A stretch of 64,000 bases of DNA from Heloderma charlesbogerti (GCA_026122225.1 JANEZZ010002882.1:1054001-1118000); one strand, 5' to 3'. Positions 12,301-27,300 are shown, counted from the first letter of the stretch. The notes: generated by a model not told the origin, from the letters alone. Translations and numbers: made by a program.

Positions 12301-15300
12301 TGAAGTACTGTCACAAATACAACATCTGAAAATAATGGTTCAGGTGGCCAGTCTTGCTGAACTTGATTACTACTCTTAGCTGGTGACAAATGATTCGAAA
12401 AGTAATGCACCATCATGCACACATCTGTGCGCAATTCTAGTTTTCACCAGTTTTAAGATACCATTAGCAGCAACTCAGGGCTTAGTCCTTTTATGTTTAA
12501 GTTCACTCCCTTTTCACAGAACAATTCACTTTAATATTTATTTTTCACTAAATATGACTTAAACTAGAGATGTGAAGGCCTGGAAAATAATAGAAATAAA
12601 CCGTTTCCCCCCGTTTTCTGAGGACCGTTTGTTTTTCCCCCGAAAAAACTGAACAGCTTTGCATTATGAAATATTTTCTTTTAGAATTTAAGACAAAAGT
12701 ATTTATATATTGTTACGCAGCCTTTACTCCATCCAAAATTATTTCTAAGAACTATGTAATAAGAACACTTTTATAGAAAGACTAGAGATGTAAAGTTAAA
12801 GCAATGGTATTCCCCGTAGTAACCTATGGCTGTGAGAGCTGGACCATAAGGAAGGCTGAGCGAAGGAAGATAGATGCTTTTGAACTGTGGTGCTAGAGGA
12901 AAATTCTGAGAGTGCCTTGGACTGCAAGAAGATCAAACCAGTCCATACTCCAGGAAATAAAGCCAGACTGCTCACTTGAGGGAATGATATTAAAGGCAAA
13001 ACTGAAGTACTTTGGCCACATCATAAGACAGGATACCCTGGAGAAGATGCTGATGCTAGGGAAAGTGGAAGGCAAAAGGAAGAGGGGCCAACCAAGGGCA
13101 AGGTGGATGGATGATATTCTGGAGGGGACGGACTCGACCTTGGGGGAGCTGGGGGTGGCGACGGCCGACAGGAAGCTCTGGCATGGGCTGGTCCATGAAA
13201 TCATGAAGAGTCAGAAGCGACTGACCAAATAAACAACAAAGAGATGTAAAATGTCAGGAAATAATCAAGCAATGGGGAAAAATGTTTTTTTAATCCTCTC
13301 CATAAGTTTCCCAGCACAGTTATTTCTTTTTACTGATAGACATTTATGCTCGGCTTCCCAACATGTTAGTAGAGTCACCATTGTGTGTTCCTGACAGTAA
13401 ATGTGCGTTCATGACAGTTTGGGTTTTATTCTATAGAGTCCTGTGTTTTTGATGCAGTAAGCAGTCATTTAATGTACTTCTAATCTATTCAGAAAATAAT
13501 TACAAATTTACTAACCGAGTTTACTTTTAAACATTTTAAAATAAAATGATAATTTTATGAGCAAGGCAAGTTAGGCATAAAATAACTTTAGGAACAGAAA
13601 GGCTGCTTTATGTTCCTAAAGCAGCCCTCCCCAACCTGGTGCCCACTGGATGTTTTGGACTACAGTGCCTAGCATTCCTGACCACTAGCCATTTTTTGCC
13701 TGAGCCTGATGGGAGCTGAAGTCCAAAATATCCGGAGAGCACCAGGTTGGGGAAGGCTGTCTTAAAGCAACAAAATGACTTTAGATCTGTAAACAGCACT
13801 AAAAAAATAAGTATTGCTTATTTTTCCATTTTCCCTAACATTTCTGTTTTTCCCCCAAAACCCCACTGGAAAAAAAACCTGGTTTTTTTCCCCATGGCCT
13901 CAAAATTTCCAGAAATTTTACATCTCTAGCTTAAACACATTAGCAAAATAAACATTTTCTTGTTAATAAAAGTAAAAGAAGAGTATCTGGATACATTTTG
14001 ACCATATCTATTCCAAAAGTTAAGAAAAACAAAGCTTCAGTAATTGCCATTCCTACATTGCCTTTATGGATGCTTTACTTGTAGTTATATAAAAGGAACA
14101 TTTTAACAAGCAATATTTCATGTAATATAAAGGCAACTGACAATCTGTCATCATGCCACTTGGGTATTTGTTGCCGTTTTGTGTTATAGGGGAATGGCAA
14201 AAATTTCCTTTCTAATAATGACAGGTAGCTCTCGCCAAGTGATCTTTTTAAATGCTAGAGACCTGCAGACCAGCAGGGTAGCCATATGTTCAGTCAAAGG
14301 TGTTTTAACTTTGCATTTACGTGCTTCAACTTCACAGCATTATTTTTAATATTTTAACCTAAGAGCAACCCTCTTGGATGGGACCAAAAGTCCATCCAGT
14401 CAAGGATTATGCTTCTCACGATAGCCATCTACCTGGATGCCTCTGGGAAGCCCACAAGTGCAGCATGAGGACAGCAGCCCTCCCGCACTGTTGCTCCCAG
14501 GTCACAGGCATGCTGTAGCATAGTACCTCTGAACCTGGAGAAATCAGAACACCTTTTATTCAATGAACCCTTGGCTTTGCTCAGTTAAAGGACCATTTAT
14601 AAGCAGGTCCATTATAACAAAGGAACCTGGGCTTCTTGTAGCAAATGCACAATAACAGATACTATTTTTCCATCTGTCACCCTCAAGCTTCTGTAAAACT
14701 ATATAAAGTATGTTTCAATTTCAGCAGTGAATTAGCTTTCCTGGTCATTTCTCTGTTGTCATTAGAAGAGAACCAAGCAAGAAGTACCCATCCCACCCCT
14801 CAAGGCATGCAAAGATAATGATAAAGCTCTCCTCGAAAGGAGAAAATGGGAGGTCCCATTTCAGGTGAGCTCTGCACAGGTACAAGCCCATAGGTGGAAC
14901 TCCCTGGAGACTACAAGGAAAAATGAAAAGTTCTTTTCGTCATCCTGAACAACATAAGCATGTAAACTCTGGAGGAGAAAAGTCTGTTTCTGCATACAGA
15001 ATGGATATTAACTGGTCTATGCAAGAAACACTGCACAAGAAACATAGACCTTTGCAGTAATTGAAAAATTTTAAGGGATCAGACCTTACAATATATGTCA
15101 CCTTACAGGCCAAGGAATCCATTTGTTACTTCAGGATAAGATCCAAGCATGGATCACTGTTTTCAAGCAAGTACCCTCCTGAGTCACATATCTATCTAGG
15201 ACTCGCGTAACTGAATTTCTTAGTAAGACACAATTTGAAAAGTGATTCTATAGGAGTGTGCTTATGAGTTTTCTTCAGTAATCATGCAATAAGATCAGCA

Positions 15301-18300
15301 AATGATTATTCTGAGTACAGCAGGAGATATAATTAGTTTCATCCTGAGTAGGTGTGGTACACTTTACTCATGAAATGGGAAGACTAGACAGTTTCCTACC
15401 CACATGACCAAAGGAACACACCAGGACTTCTTCTATGGTCTCTGTTGCTATATTTCTTCCCAGTGATATGAACTGTTTCAATTTCTGCTCTAGACCTTTC
15501 ATCCTGTTACTTTACTCCCCAGATTTTTTTTTAAATGTTGCATTTATGCCATTTGCTTCCCATTTACACATATTTCCAGTGCAACAAGGGTTACTTGCCA
15601 CTAATATCTTTGTTTTGCTTTCAGTTCTAGGCAATTGTTCTGAAGAATTGAATTCAAGTATGCTCTGAGGCATTACTTCTGGAGTTTTCATTATGAGAAA
15701 TACAACTTGAGCACTCTAATTAGAATAAAACTACATGTGCAGGAATATAATGGGACATAATTATTTGGTTGTGCTTTTTAATTTAATTTCACGTTTATAC
15801 CTTTCTGAGCAGGACTAGAGATGTGATGGCCTGGGAAAAAGCTGGGGAGGAAATTGGAAAGAAGTGTTTTATTTCTCACCCCTACCTAGACCTTTGGGTT
15901 GTTTTTTTTTTAAAAAAAATTGGAGACATTTAACAATTTTGAATTATGAAATACTTATTTTTAGAATAAAATGTTTAAGACAAGGTGCTCATATATGGCT
16001 ACTCCACTAAAATTATTTTCAAAAACTACTTAATAGGAAGACTTTTCTAAGAAGAGATGCAAATTTTTTGGAAATGTTGAAGGGAAAGTTATTGTTTTAA
16101 TCCTCTCTCTAACATACCCAGCATAGTTATTTCTTCCATTCCTTATTAATATTATTGAGCTAATGCATGTTTTACTGCTAGACATTTAGGGATGCTCCAA
16201 GTCACGCTGTTTCCCAACATGTGACTAGAGTCAGCATATCATAATATATCATAAAGTCTCCAGTTTTTCCTATTTCTTCTGGCTTGTAGGATAATTCAGA
16301 TGTTTCAGGGATTATTGCTGAAGATCCTTCTGTTCAGACATAAAATGGGAACCTAAAATGTTTAACTGGATTTGCTCAAAAAAATCACGATGTCTGGTGT
16401 TTTACTTCAACCATATAGTTTATTTAGACAATAAATACAAATTTACCTGAGCTTGCTTTTAAATGTTTTAAATTTTAATGATAACTTCATGAGCAATCCA
16501 AGGTAGACATAATACATTTTAGGTTCCTAAAGTAACAAAGTGACTTTAGATTTATAAAGAGCACTAACAAAATAGGTATTGCATATTTTTCAATCCCCCC
16601 CCCCCAATTTTTGTTATTCATCAGGGAGACCCCTGTTTTCCCCCCACACACAGCTTCAAAATTTCTGGCAAGTTTATATCTGTAGGCTGGAGAATCCTTG
16701 TTTTGAATTCAGACATAGGTTCTCTGCACTTTAAACAGAAAAAACGTAGCACATCAAGAAGAGCATTTCTCCCCAACATGCTAGCTTCCCACAGGAAAGA
16801 AGTGTTGCGTGGAAGATAAGAAGCAACTTATACTGAGTCAAAACTTTAGTCCAACTAGCCCAGGTTTTTGGCACTGACTGGCAAGCATTTTTTCTCTCTT
16901 GCCTGGAGATGCCCAGGACTGAAGTTGGGACCTTTTGCATGCAAAGCACATGCTCTACCACTGAGCTGCAGCCCTTCCTTATGTGCATGCAAGAGGGTGA
17001 GCAAGCATGCCTCTATTCTGCAGCACCACGTGATGTTATGGAATATCAAGTCTTCTACACACTTCTGCAGTTAAATGGAGTAGGCCAAATCAGATACTTG
17101 CTTGAGGTAGGTAACTTTAGCTAGAGATATTTCCTAAAACAAATGGCAAAACAGAACTTGGGAGTTTAAATCCACACTCTTGGTAACTTTTATTTATTTA
17201 TTACATTTATATCCTACCTTTCGATTAGAAATACTGCTCAATGTGGCTAATAAAATATAAACACAGAAATGTGCACACTCATTTATATATTTAGAAATGA
17301 TACTGTCTAAAATATAGATAGTATAAAATATATTAGTGATTGTTCTATTTTTTATTTTTTATCCTTTATAATCTCTCTTTTCTTTTTAATTATTATCATC
17401 AATATTATGATACTAGGATTAGTAAATACTAGGGAGATGTAAAGTTGGGCTAACAATGGACGTAGTCACCGCAATGGAGAGAACAGCTCTAATAGCACCC
17501 AATAATAGTCTTCAGACACATGGAGGAAGGAAGCCAGACTATGAAGCACATGGTCTTCGATGTCTATATACTAATGCCCAGAGTATGGGAAACAAACAGA
17601 ATGAACTTGAACTCTTAATACAGGAGGGAAATTATGACTTGTTAGGTATTACTGAGACATGGTGGGATGACTTCCATGACTGGAATACAGTAATTAAGAA
17701 CAGGAGGAACAGAAAGGGAGGTGGAGTTGCACTGTATGTGAAAATACATATATCTGCACAGAAATCCAGCAGGATGAGCTTGGTAGCCTCATCGAGAGAT
17801 TCTGGATTAAAATAAATGGAGCAAAGAATAAAAGGAACCTGGTGGTGGTACCGGCCACCCAATCAAGAAGAAGACAAGGATGAAACTTTTGAAAAGCAAA
17901 TTGCCAATGTTTTAAGGAAGCATGATGTAGTAGTAATGGGGGACTTCAATTTCCCCGATATTTGTTGGGAGTCAAATTCTGCAAAACATGGCCTCTCCAG
18001 GAAATTCCTGACTTGTGTGGCGGATAACTTCCTCCTACAGAAAGTAGAGGAAGGAACTAGAGGATCGGCTATCCTTGACTTGACCCTAACCAACAGAGAT
18101 GACTTAGTGGATAAAGTAGCAGTTACAGGAATTCTGGGGGAAAGCGACCATGTTGTACTTGAGTTCTTGGTTCTAAGGGAAGCAAAAGCCAAGTGTAGTC
18201 AAACATGTACCCTGGATTTTAGGAAAGCTGATTTTAATAAACTCAGAACAATGATCAGTAAGGTCCCATGGCAAGCGACGCTAACAAGAAAAGGAGTCCA

Positions 18301-21300
18301 AGATGGGTGGGAGCTTTTAAAAAAGGACATTCTCAAGGCACAATCACAAACAATTCCAACAAGAAGAAAAGGTGGAAGACAACAGAAGAAGCCAATGTGG
18401 CTTCACAAAAAGCTTAGGGATGACCTGAAAACAAAAAAGGACACATATAGGAAGTGGAAAGAAGGCCAAGTAACAAAGGAAGAGTACAGGCAGGTAGCAC
18501 AGAATTGCAGAGATGGCGTCAGGAAGGCTAAAGCTGAGAACGAGCTGAGGTTAGCGAGGGTTGCTAAAAACAACAAAAAGGCTTTCTTCAGCTATGTGCA
18601 TAGTAAAAGGCAGAGGAAAGAAATGGTGGTTCAGCTATTAAATAAGGATGGCAAAACGATAACAGATGACAAAGAAAAGGCAGAGGTGCTCAACTGCTAC
18701 TTTGGCTCAGTCTTCTCCCAAAAGAGGGTCTATGACCCCCCAGCAAAGGCGAAGTGCAGGCTAAAGAGGCAGGATTGCAGCTTGAGATCGATAGGCATAT
18801 GGTCAAGGAACACCTAATTACTCTGAATTAGTTTAAAATCTCCAGGGCCGGATGAACTGCATCATAGGGTAATAAAGGAACTGGCAGAAGAACTCTCAGA
18901 ACCGCTGTCTATTCTCTTTGAGAAATCATGGAGGATGGGGGAAGTGCCAGATGACTGGACGAGGGCTAATTTTGTCTCTATCTTCAAAAAGGGTAAAAAG
19001 GAGGAACCTGGGAACTACAGACCAGTCAGTCTGACATCAATCCCTGGGAAAATTCTGGAGCAGATGATCAAGCAATCCATTTGTAAGCACCTTGAAAACA
19101 ATGCTGTGATTACTCGAAGCCAACATGGATTTGTCAAGAACAAGTCCTGCCAGACGAATCTGATCTCATATTTTGATCAAGTAACCTCCCTTGTGGACCG
19201 TGGGAATGCTGTAGACATCATATACCTCGACTTCAGCAAAGCTTTCGACAAAGTGCCCCATGATCTCCTGATGAGCAAACTAGCTCAAAGTGGGCTAGAT
19301 GAAACAACGATCTGGTGGATCCACAGTTGGCTACAGAATCGGACTCAAAGAGTGCTGATCAATGGGACCTTCTCAAACTGGGGAGAGGTAACGAGTGGGG
19401 TACCACAGGGCTCAGTCCTGGGCCCAGTGCTCTTCAACATTTTTATGAATGTCTTGGAGGAGGAGGTGCAGGGAATGCTGATCACATTTGCAGATGACAC
19501 AAAATTAGGCGGGATAACTAATACTTTGGAAGACAGAAACAAAATTCAAAGTGATCTGGATAGACTGGAGCGCTGGGCAGAAAACAACAGAATGACATTT
19601 AATAGGGAAAAATGCCAAGTTCTGCATCTAGGAAGAAGAAACCAAATTCACAGTGACAAGATGGGGAATACATGGCTGAACAACACTACAAGCAAGAAGG
19701 ATCTTGGAATTGTTGTCGATCACAAGCTGAATATGAGCCAACAATGTGATGTGGCTACAAAAAGGGCAAATTAATAGAAGCATAGCTTCCAAAGCCTGGG
19801 ATGTACTAGTTCCACTCTACTCAGCACTGGTTAGGCCTCATCTGGAGTACTGTGTCCAGTTCTGGGCACCACATTTTAAGAAGGATGCAGACAAACTGGA
19901 GAGGGTTCAGAGGAGGGCAACAAAGATGATCACGGGACTGGAAACAAAGCCCTTTGAAGAGAGACTGAAAGAACTGGGCATGTTTAGCCTTGAGAAGAGA
20001 AGACTGAGGGGAGATATGATAGCGCTTTTCAAGTACTTGAAAGGCTGTCACAGAGAGGCAGGCCAGGATCTCTTTTCGATCATCCCAGAGTGCAGGACAC
20101 GGAACAATGGGCTCAAGTTCCAGGAAGCCAGATTCCAGCTGAACATCAGGAAAAATGTCGTGCTAGAGCACTACGACAGTGGAACCAATTACCTAGGGTG
20201 GTAGTGGCCTCTCCCATACTGGAGGCATTCAAGATGAGGCTGGACAGCCACCTGTCAGGGATGCTCTGACTTGGATTCCTGCACTGAGCAGGGGGTTGAA
20301 CTCAGTGGACTTATAGGCCCCTTCCAACCCTACTATTCTATGATTCTAAGTTTCCAAACACTTTTCACAAGGAGTCCCATGTAAAGTGAGTTACAGTAGT
20401 CCAAATGGAATGTAACTAAGACACAAGTCATTGTAGCCAGATCTGACACCTCCAGGAACAGATGCAGTTGGCACACTAGCCTTGGCTGCAAATAACCTCC
20501 TGGCCATCACCAAAATCCTGAACATCCATTTTCTGGCCTGAATCCAGGAGTACATCCAAACTGCAAACTCAGGTCTTCAAGGGGAGTATAACTGCAACAC
20601 AGGTTGAATCACTATTCCCTGATATGCCTTTCGATGGACCAAGAGCAAGTTTGTCTTTTCTGGATTAAATTTCAATTTATTTGTCCTCATCAAGTCCCTT
20701 GCCAACATCACCAGTTTAAAACTTGAATAGCTTCTTTGGATTTAGATGAAAAGGAGAGATGGGTGTCTTCAGTGTAACTTTTATAACGACTTCTTAAAAT
20801 TAAGTTAAATATTATCCAACTTACCATAAATGTGCCCAGTATAAATGTGGGAGGTATCATAATCAATTACTTTATCGGATATCTCTAGCTTGAAGTCATC
20901 ACTAAAGAGGGACATATCTCTCTTCATTCTAAGGTTAAAATGTCTGCAAAGGGAAGAAGACAGAACTCAAATTTAGCTCTTAAGTTGCAAAACTACCTCA
21001 GAACATAGCCTCTTGAAATGTGAGCGAAAAGGAACATACTGAACATTTGTTAAACACTTTCCTTCACATTGTCCTTTATTTATTATTAACTTTTATATAC
21101 CACCTTATTTGCTAAAAAGCCATCAAGGTGGTGCACAGCAGTTAAAAACAATAAAACCTTAAAACAATGAAGTAAGTACATTAAAAACTAAAACATCAGA
21201 ATAAAACTACATAATTTAAAAGGCTAGATGAAAAAGATGCATCTTCACACCCTTTCTAAAAGCCAAGACAGCAGGAGCCAACTGCAGTTCTTGAGGGAGC

Positions 21301-24300
21301 GCATCCTGCAGTTTGGGAGCGATACAGGAGAAACCGCTTTCACAAATGAGCCTCTGTGGGTAATGGTGGCCTAAAAGGGCTTCCCCTGCAGATCTTAACA
21401 CCCTGGCAGGTTCCTAACAAAACCAAAACGAGTACAGGTCTTTCAAGACAGGCGTAATAAAGTCCCAATACAGTACAGTAGTTAGCAGCCTAGCTGCTGC
21501 ATTTTGTACCAGTTATAGCTTCCTCACACTAAGCAAGGGTAGCCCCACGTATTGTGCTGTACAATAGTCTTAAGCATGATGTGACCAAGGCATGGATAAC
21601 TGTTGTCAAGTCAGACCAACTCAGGAAGAGTTGCTGCTGGCACACCAAGCATAATTATTCCAACACACTCCTTGCCACTTTTACCACCTGAAAATCCAGG
21701 GACAGCGTAGAATCAAGGGGCGCTCCCAAGCAAATTTTAAAAGTTATTATTACATTTATATCCCACCCTTTTCTCCCTCAAGGAACCCAAGATGGCTTAC
21801 ATGATCCTCCTCCTCCTCCTTTTATCCTCACAACAATCCTGTGAGGTAGATTAGGCTGAGAGTCAGAGACTAGCTCAAAGCCACCCAGTGAGCTTCATGG
21901 CTGAGTGTAGACAGGTCTTCTGAGTCCCCGTCCAACACACTAACCACTACACCACACTGGCTCCAAGAGCTACGAACCTGATCATTCAGGGGAAGCATGA
22001 CCCCTTCCAGAAGAGGATGAATCCCAATGGCTTTCTACTAACCAACACTTATCTGGGTTTAACCTTAGCTCGTTCACAATCATCCATTCCATTACTGAAC
22101 CTAGGCAACACTAAAGGGTTACAATGCTTCCTTGGTGTTAGATGGCAAAGAACAACAGAGCTGGGTGTCATCAGCATATTGCTGGCACCCGACTCCAAAA
22201 CTCCAAATGACCTCTCCCAGCAGTTTCATAGAAATATAATGTAAAGATATAACCCCAAAGAACACCATAGACCAATGGCTGTGAAACCAAACAGTAATCT
22301 CCATCACCACCTTCTGGACACAACCCAACAGAAATGACCAAAGCCACTGCAAAACAGCACACTTGAGGTCCAGCCTTGCCAGGCACTCCAGAAGGATACA
22401 ATGGTTGATGGTACTGAATGCCACCAAGAGGTCCAGGAGAACTAATAGTGTCACGTTCTCCCATCCAGTTCCCGGTGTAGGTCATCCACCAAGGTGATCA
22501 AAGCAGTGTCAGTCTTATACACTGGCTGAAAGCCTGACTGAAATGAATCCAGATAATCAGAATCATCCAGATGCATCTGGAGTTGTAATGCCACCACCTT
22601 CTTGATCACCTTAGCCAAGAATGGTACATTTGAGACTGGCCTATAGTTGTATCTTCTTGTCACATGAAGGTTTCTTTAGTAAAGGTCTTCTTACTGCCTC
22701 TTTTAAACAAGAGGGAACAACCTCCTCCTGCAAAGAGGCATTCATCATTTCCCTTGGCCAGGACATCAGTCTCACGTTGGCTGATTTAATCAGCCAAGAA
22801 GGGAAAGGTTCGAGTACACATGTCTTGATATTCGTAGGGTATCAACACAATCCAAGGCTCCCAAAATCCCATGTAGTCTGCCATACCTGCTATTCCAGCC
22901 ATGCATTTAGGGTTATGTTCATTATAATTTTTATATGCTTCCTATTTCAACTTATTTATAGGAAAACACTTAACTATGACCTAAACATTTAATGTTTAAT
23001 TAGGGTGTATTAGGATATAGCATATTTGTATATTAGAAATATAACTCTGATTAAAGCAACAGCCTACTGCAAGACAGAGCTCCACTTAGCCAAGTGCTAT
23101 AGCAGGAGACAAAATACTACAGAAGAAAAAAATAATCTATCAGGTCCAAGTGAGCTTTACTTAGTAAGTCGACAGCAGTAACTCTGCAGTGAGAGTTTTC
23201 TGTTTTCAGGGGAGGTTTTTAAAAAGCGATTCAAAAATGGTTTTCTACTACCCGGTGTCCAAACCCACACACCTTGGTGGAAATCAGATTTTTTTTTTTT
23301 AATTTGTCAGTTGAAGCAGAGGCGAATTCTCCTTGCTCTTACATTTCCAGCAGGAAGCCAAATACAGGATAAAGCTCCTTAGCAATAATCCACTCCATTA
23401 CCCAGCTGGGCCTATGTTTACTTCTGCTTGTTAGTAACTCTAACTGAAAGAAATTAAGCTAACAGGCAGGCAGGACCGGACCAAGTCAGGGAAGCAAAAT
23501 TCACAGCCAGAACCAGATAGTAGCTTAAATGGCTTTCCAATAATGAATTTGGCTTTTAATCTACCAAAATGATCATCTTCCATTGTTGTCTTAAATAAAA
23601 AGGTAATCACAGTTTTCACTTATAGCTTACCACCAAATTTATTTCAGCAATAAAGTATTTTATTGTTGTACTGTTTATATGGCCAATTTCCTGGGTCCTA
23701 AAATGACAATGGTTCTCACTGTTTTGCCTCCATGCTGCTCCAGCTTGTTCATAATTAATCCTGCTCCACGTTATTATGTTTATCGGATTATCCTATTTTG
23801 CCAATTGTCTTGGGCACTTATGATCACGCAACACAGAAATTAAGATCAACTGAATAGCCTAAGTTAGCAATTTCATATTCCTTTACATTAGAATAAGACG
23901 GATGATTTTTCACACCAGAGGTTTACTACTGGATGTCCCCCTACTCCTGTATATTTTGCTCTTGATCAGTGGTAGTTTAGTGTTAGCTTACTGCTGGAAA
24001 ACTCAGCAAACACACACAGTACTGGCTGGAAATATAATAGAATATGGGATAGCCATTACTTTTCAGTCTAAGAAGAGAGCAGAGAAGAAAGCAACATGCT
24101 TCCTACTAAAGTAGTAGCACAGATGTGAAATACTTTACTGTTAATATGGGAATAAACTAGTGATCTCTAAATGCAATAAATACACTAGGTTGATCTTTTA
24201 AAGGATAGGTGTGAACACACCTTGTTTCTGTTGAAAGAACTGTGGTCAACTGTGCTACTCCAGAACTATCCACTAAAACTACATTTAATTGTATTTTATA

Positions 24301-27300
24301 GGACAAAAACACTGGAATTTAATTTGATTAATACAGATACAGCAGAACTAAAGGTCTGTAAAGTTAGACTGAGGGGTACACTCAGGACAAGTCCATTCAC
24401 ATCCACCTTATTTTTTCAGCTGTGGATAATTTCAGAACAATGTAGTGGCACTGGCTCATATGTCACTTCCTTTGCATGGCTGTGTTGTATCCACAGAGCT
24501 GTTCTGGGCAAGTAATATTAGAGTTTGGAAGCTAGCCCTTAGTGTGTATGCTGTAGTATGTTCCTTTTCCAATATGTAAAACACATACTTTAAGAATGTA
24601 AAGCACATTTTAATAGCAAGTGATTTCATTTAGTTTCCTGAGAACTTATGAGATATCTGCATTAATTACTTGAAAATTACAGATGTCTGGTGTCAACGGG
24701 AAAAACATGGGTGTATGATACACTGCATGTGGTTTACTGTAGTACCGATGTGTAGTTGTAAACTCAAGAACAGATCATATCTGAATACAGCTGCTTGTTA
24801 AGGTTACCAAGCCTGCAGCAAGGAACCATTTCGCTTTCATTCTCTGAATATGTGAGATTAACACAGATCAAAACACAGCTATGTATATACAAAATGGCAT
24901 TAAGTATGTTTTGCCCCAAACTGCAAAATGGACTAGTCAAAGACTGGCCAATTAGGTCCCACCCCCTTTTCATTTTGCAGCGTGTTTGTTGCTCAGTACT
25001 CTGAATGAAGACAACCTTAAGGAATTTAACAGTATTGGGTAAGAACCACAACTTCAAATTTTAACTAAATATGGACATTGTATTTTACCATTTATATTTG
25101 ACTAATGTTAATGGACGTGGAGTAAAGACCTTGACATAGTATTTACCTTCCATGAGCATGAAAATCTAAGCGTAAAAATTGGTCTTCATGAGATACTGCT
25201 CTTTTGGCACGCTGGTGTTTTTGGTGTAAGGAATCTACATCATATGACAGTCCTTCATAATGTCTTATGTGTTGATTTAGAGGGTTTCCATACTGACCTG
25301 TGAACAAAACAGTGGATTGATATCAGATCAGGCACATTTTAGAAAAAAGGCAATCCTTTTCCCAGACTACTTTCATTTTCATTCTACATTAAATATTTTG
25401 CTTACAAAAGTGGATTCAAATGTGATAATACAAACTCACTATTAAGTGGTGAATATGTCCTTGAGAGTGTATCAATCCTATTTCTGAAGCACGTTGAAAT
25501 ATAGAACACTCAAAATCCAAGCCTTTGTTTTGATCTTGGTCTCCTGGTCAATAGTTTTCATTTTGTTTTAGACTGTCACTGACTTTTTCCACTTACAATT
25601 AAATTCAAAAAGATCCAATGTTTTTAGTAGACTATCAGGATAACTTGCCTTTTTCAGAGCTAACTAGGGCAAAAGACTTTCTAAGCAAACATGAAAACCC
25701 ACCACAAGGTGGTGACTAAGTTTACCTTTGGATGAAGAAAACAACAGTGGTACAAATTCCCACTCCAACTTGAACCTCATAGGGCATTAGACAAATCATT
25801 TTTGATCAGCCTAACCTACTCCCCTGGCTAGGCTTATCCTCCACTTTGATGAAGGAAGCCAATGCTACCTTAAAAAAATGAAACTTCCAAGCTCAGTGGC
25901 AGAACAGTGCTTTGCATAAAGACAGTCCAGATTCAATCTCCAGTTAAAAGGTTCCGATAGCAGGAGATAGGAAAGACCTCTCTCTTTGCCTGAAACCCTG
26001 GAGAGCCCCTGTCAGTTAGAGCAGACAATACTGGGCTAGACAGACCAACGGTGGTCTGGCATAAGGCAGCTTCCTAAGGTTCCTTCCTAAGATCACTTGA
26101 CCCTTTGAAAATATTGAGAATTAGACCTTGCATATATCTACCATAAGTTAACCGCCACTTAAAAAACACCCCAGTGAAATTATTTTTAAAAAATAATAAA
26201 GTAATCTAACCAGAAACGTGTGGGAATGCAGAAAAAGAAAATGGGGTGAATAAAGAGGGGTTATGACACTAAAAAGACAAGAAACATTAAAGAGTGAAAA
26301 GAACAGCTATTTTTGTTTGTACATTTGAGTTTACACAGGGTACCAACTGTAAAATGAGCGGACAGCAGATGGGCCAGGAGCATATTCAAATGTAAGTGTG
26401 CATGTTTCATCTGACAAGTTTTGTTCCAAACACAGGGGACTTTTATAAGAGGAACAAAACTTGTCCAAGTTTATACACATCCCTATATTTGCAGTCAAGG
26501 AATTCTTGTGCCCAAATTGAAGCATGTTGACTCCTATCAGTAGGCAAAAATGATAGGAGGTTAGCAAACCACTGATACCACCAAACCACTGATACCAACC
26601 TCTTGATAAAGTCTTGAGTGCCATTTTTGGTGAAAAGGCAGGATATAAATCAAATAAACAAACCTCTGCTTTAGGCGTAAAGGCAGCTGTGCAAATCACT
26701 GCCCAACATCAGCAAACCCTTATTCCTGAATCGCTCTCATAAAATATAGCCTGGACATATGCAAATGCTATAAGGAACCTCAGGCACTTTACTCCCAGTC
26801 CCTAATTTGACTCAAGGTCAAAAGGTTGGACAACTCCAAAACCTAAGACAGAGGGGCAAGGAAGTCAGAACAAGATAATTCTCGTAAGGCAACTAGTATC
26901 AGCAACATTTAGCAAATGGTGTTACTTAGGGTTTATTTATTTAAGTAATTCGAATCCTGCCTTTCTACGAAAAAATGGCACTGAAAGCGGTTTATAAAGG
27001 AAAAATTCAGTGGTTAACCCTACACCAAGCTTCATGATAAACAAAATCACTATTTTATTTATTTACAGTATTTATATACCATTCCATATCTAGAACAGAT
27101 TTTGGAGTGGTGAACACAAGGAATAAAACAATAAATAAAAAGATTAAAAACACCACATTAAAATTATACTTGTTGAAAAACACAATGCCAATAAAAACTG
27201 TAACTGACCAATTAAGGAATGCCTCCTGGAACAGTGCTATTTTTAGGAGGTGCTGGAAACGATGCAGTGTTGGTGCCAGACTGACCTCCAGAGGCAGGGA

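Larger units (their letters stand above)
12565..13928. mobile_element. Long hAT-like DNA transposon, copy A, with nested insertions
   Basis: The ends are inverted repeats TAGAGATGT ... ACATCTCTA, with flanks ACTTAAAC (12557-12564) and GCTTAAAC (13929-13936), a 7/8 match to an 8-bp target duplication typical of hAT elements. The interior is AT-rich and non-coding. It is interrupted by an RTE LINE fragment (12795-13239) and a 138-bp hAT-like MITE (13622-13759). Its own sequence is collinear with copy B at 15816-16684 in the same orientation. Minus nested insertions it is about 750 bp. Confidence 0.75.

Noticed and set aside
16920..16985. tRNA gene on the minus strand (A-box and B-box like sequence)
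   Set aside because: The sequence is the head of a SINE with an attached body and does not form a full cloverleaf. The same applies to 25885 and 50178.
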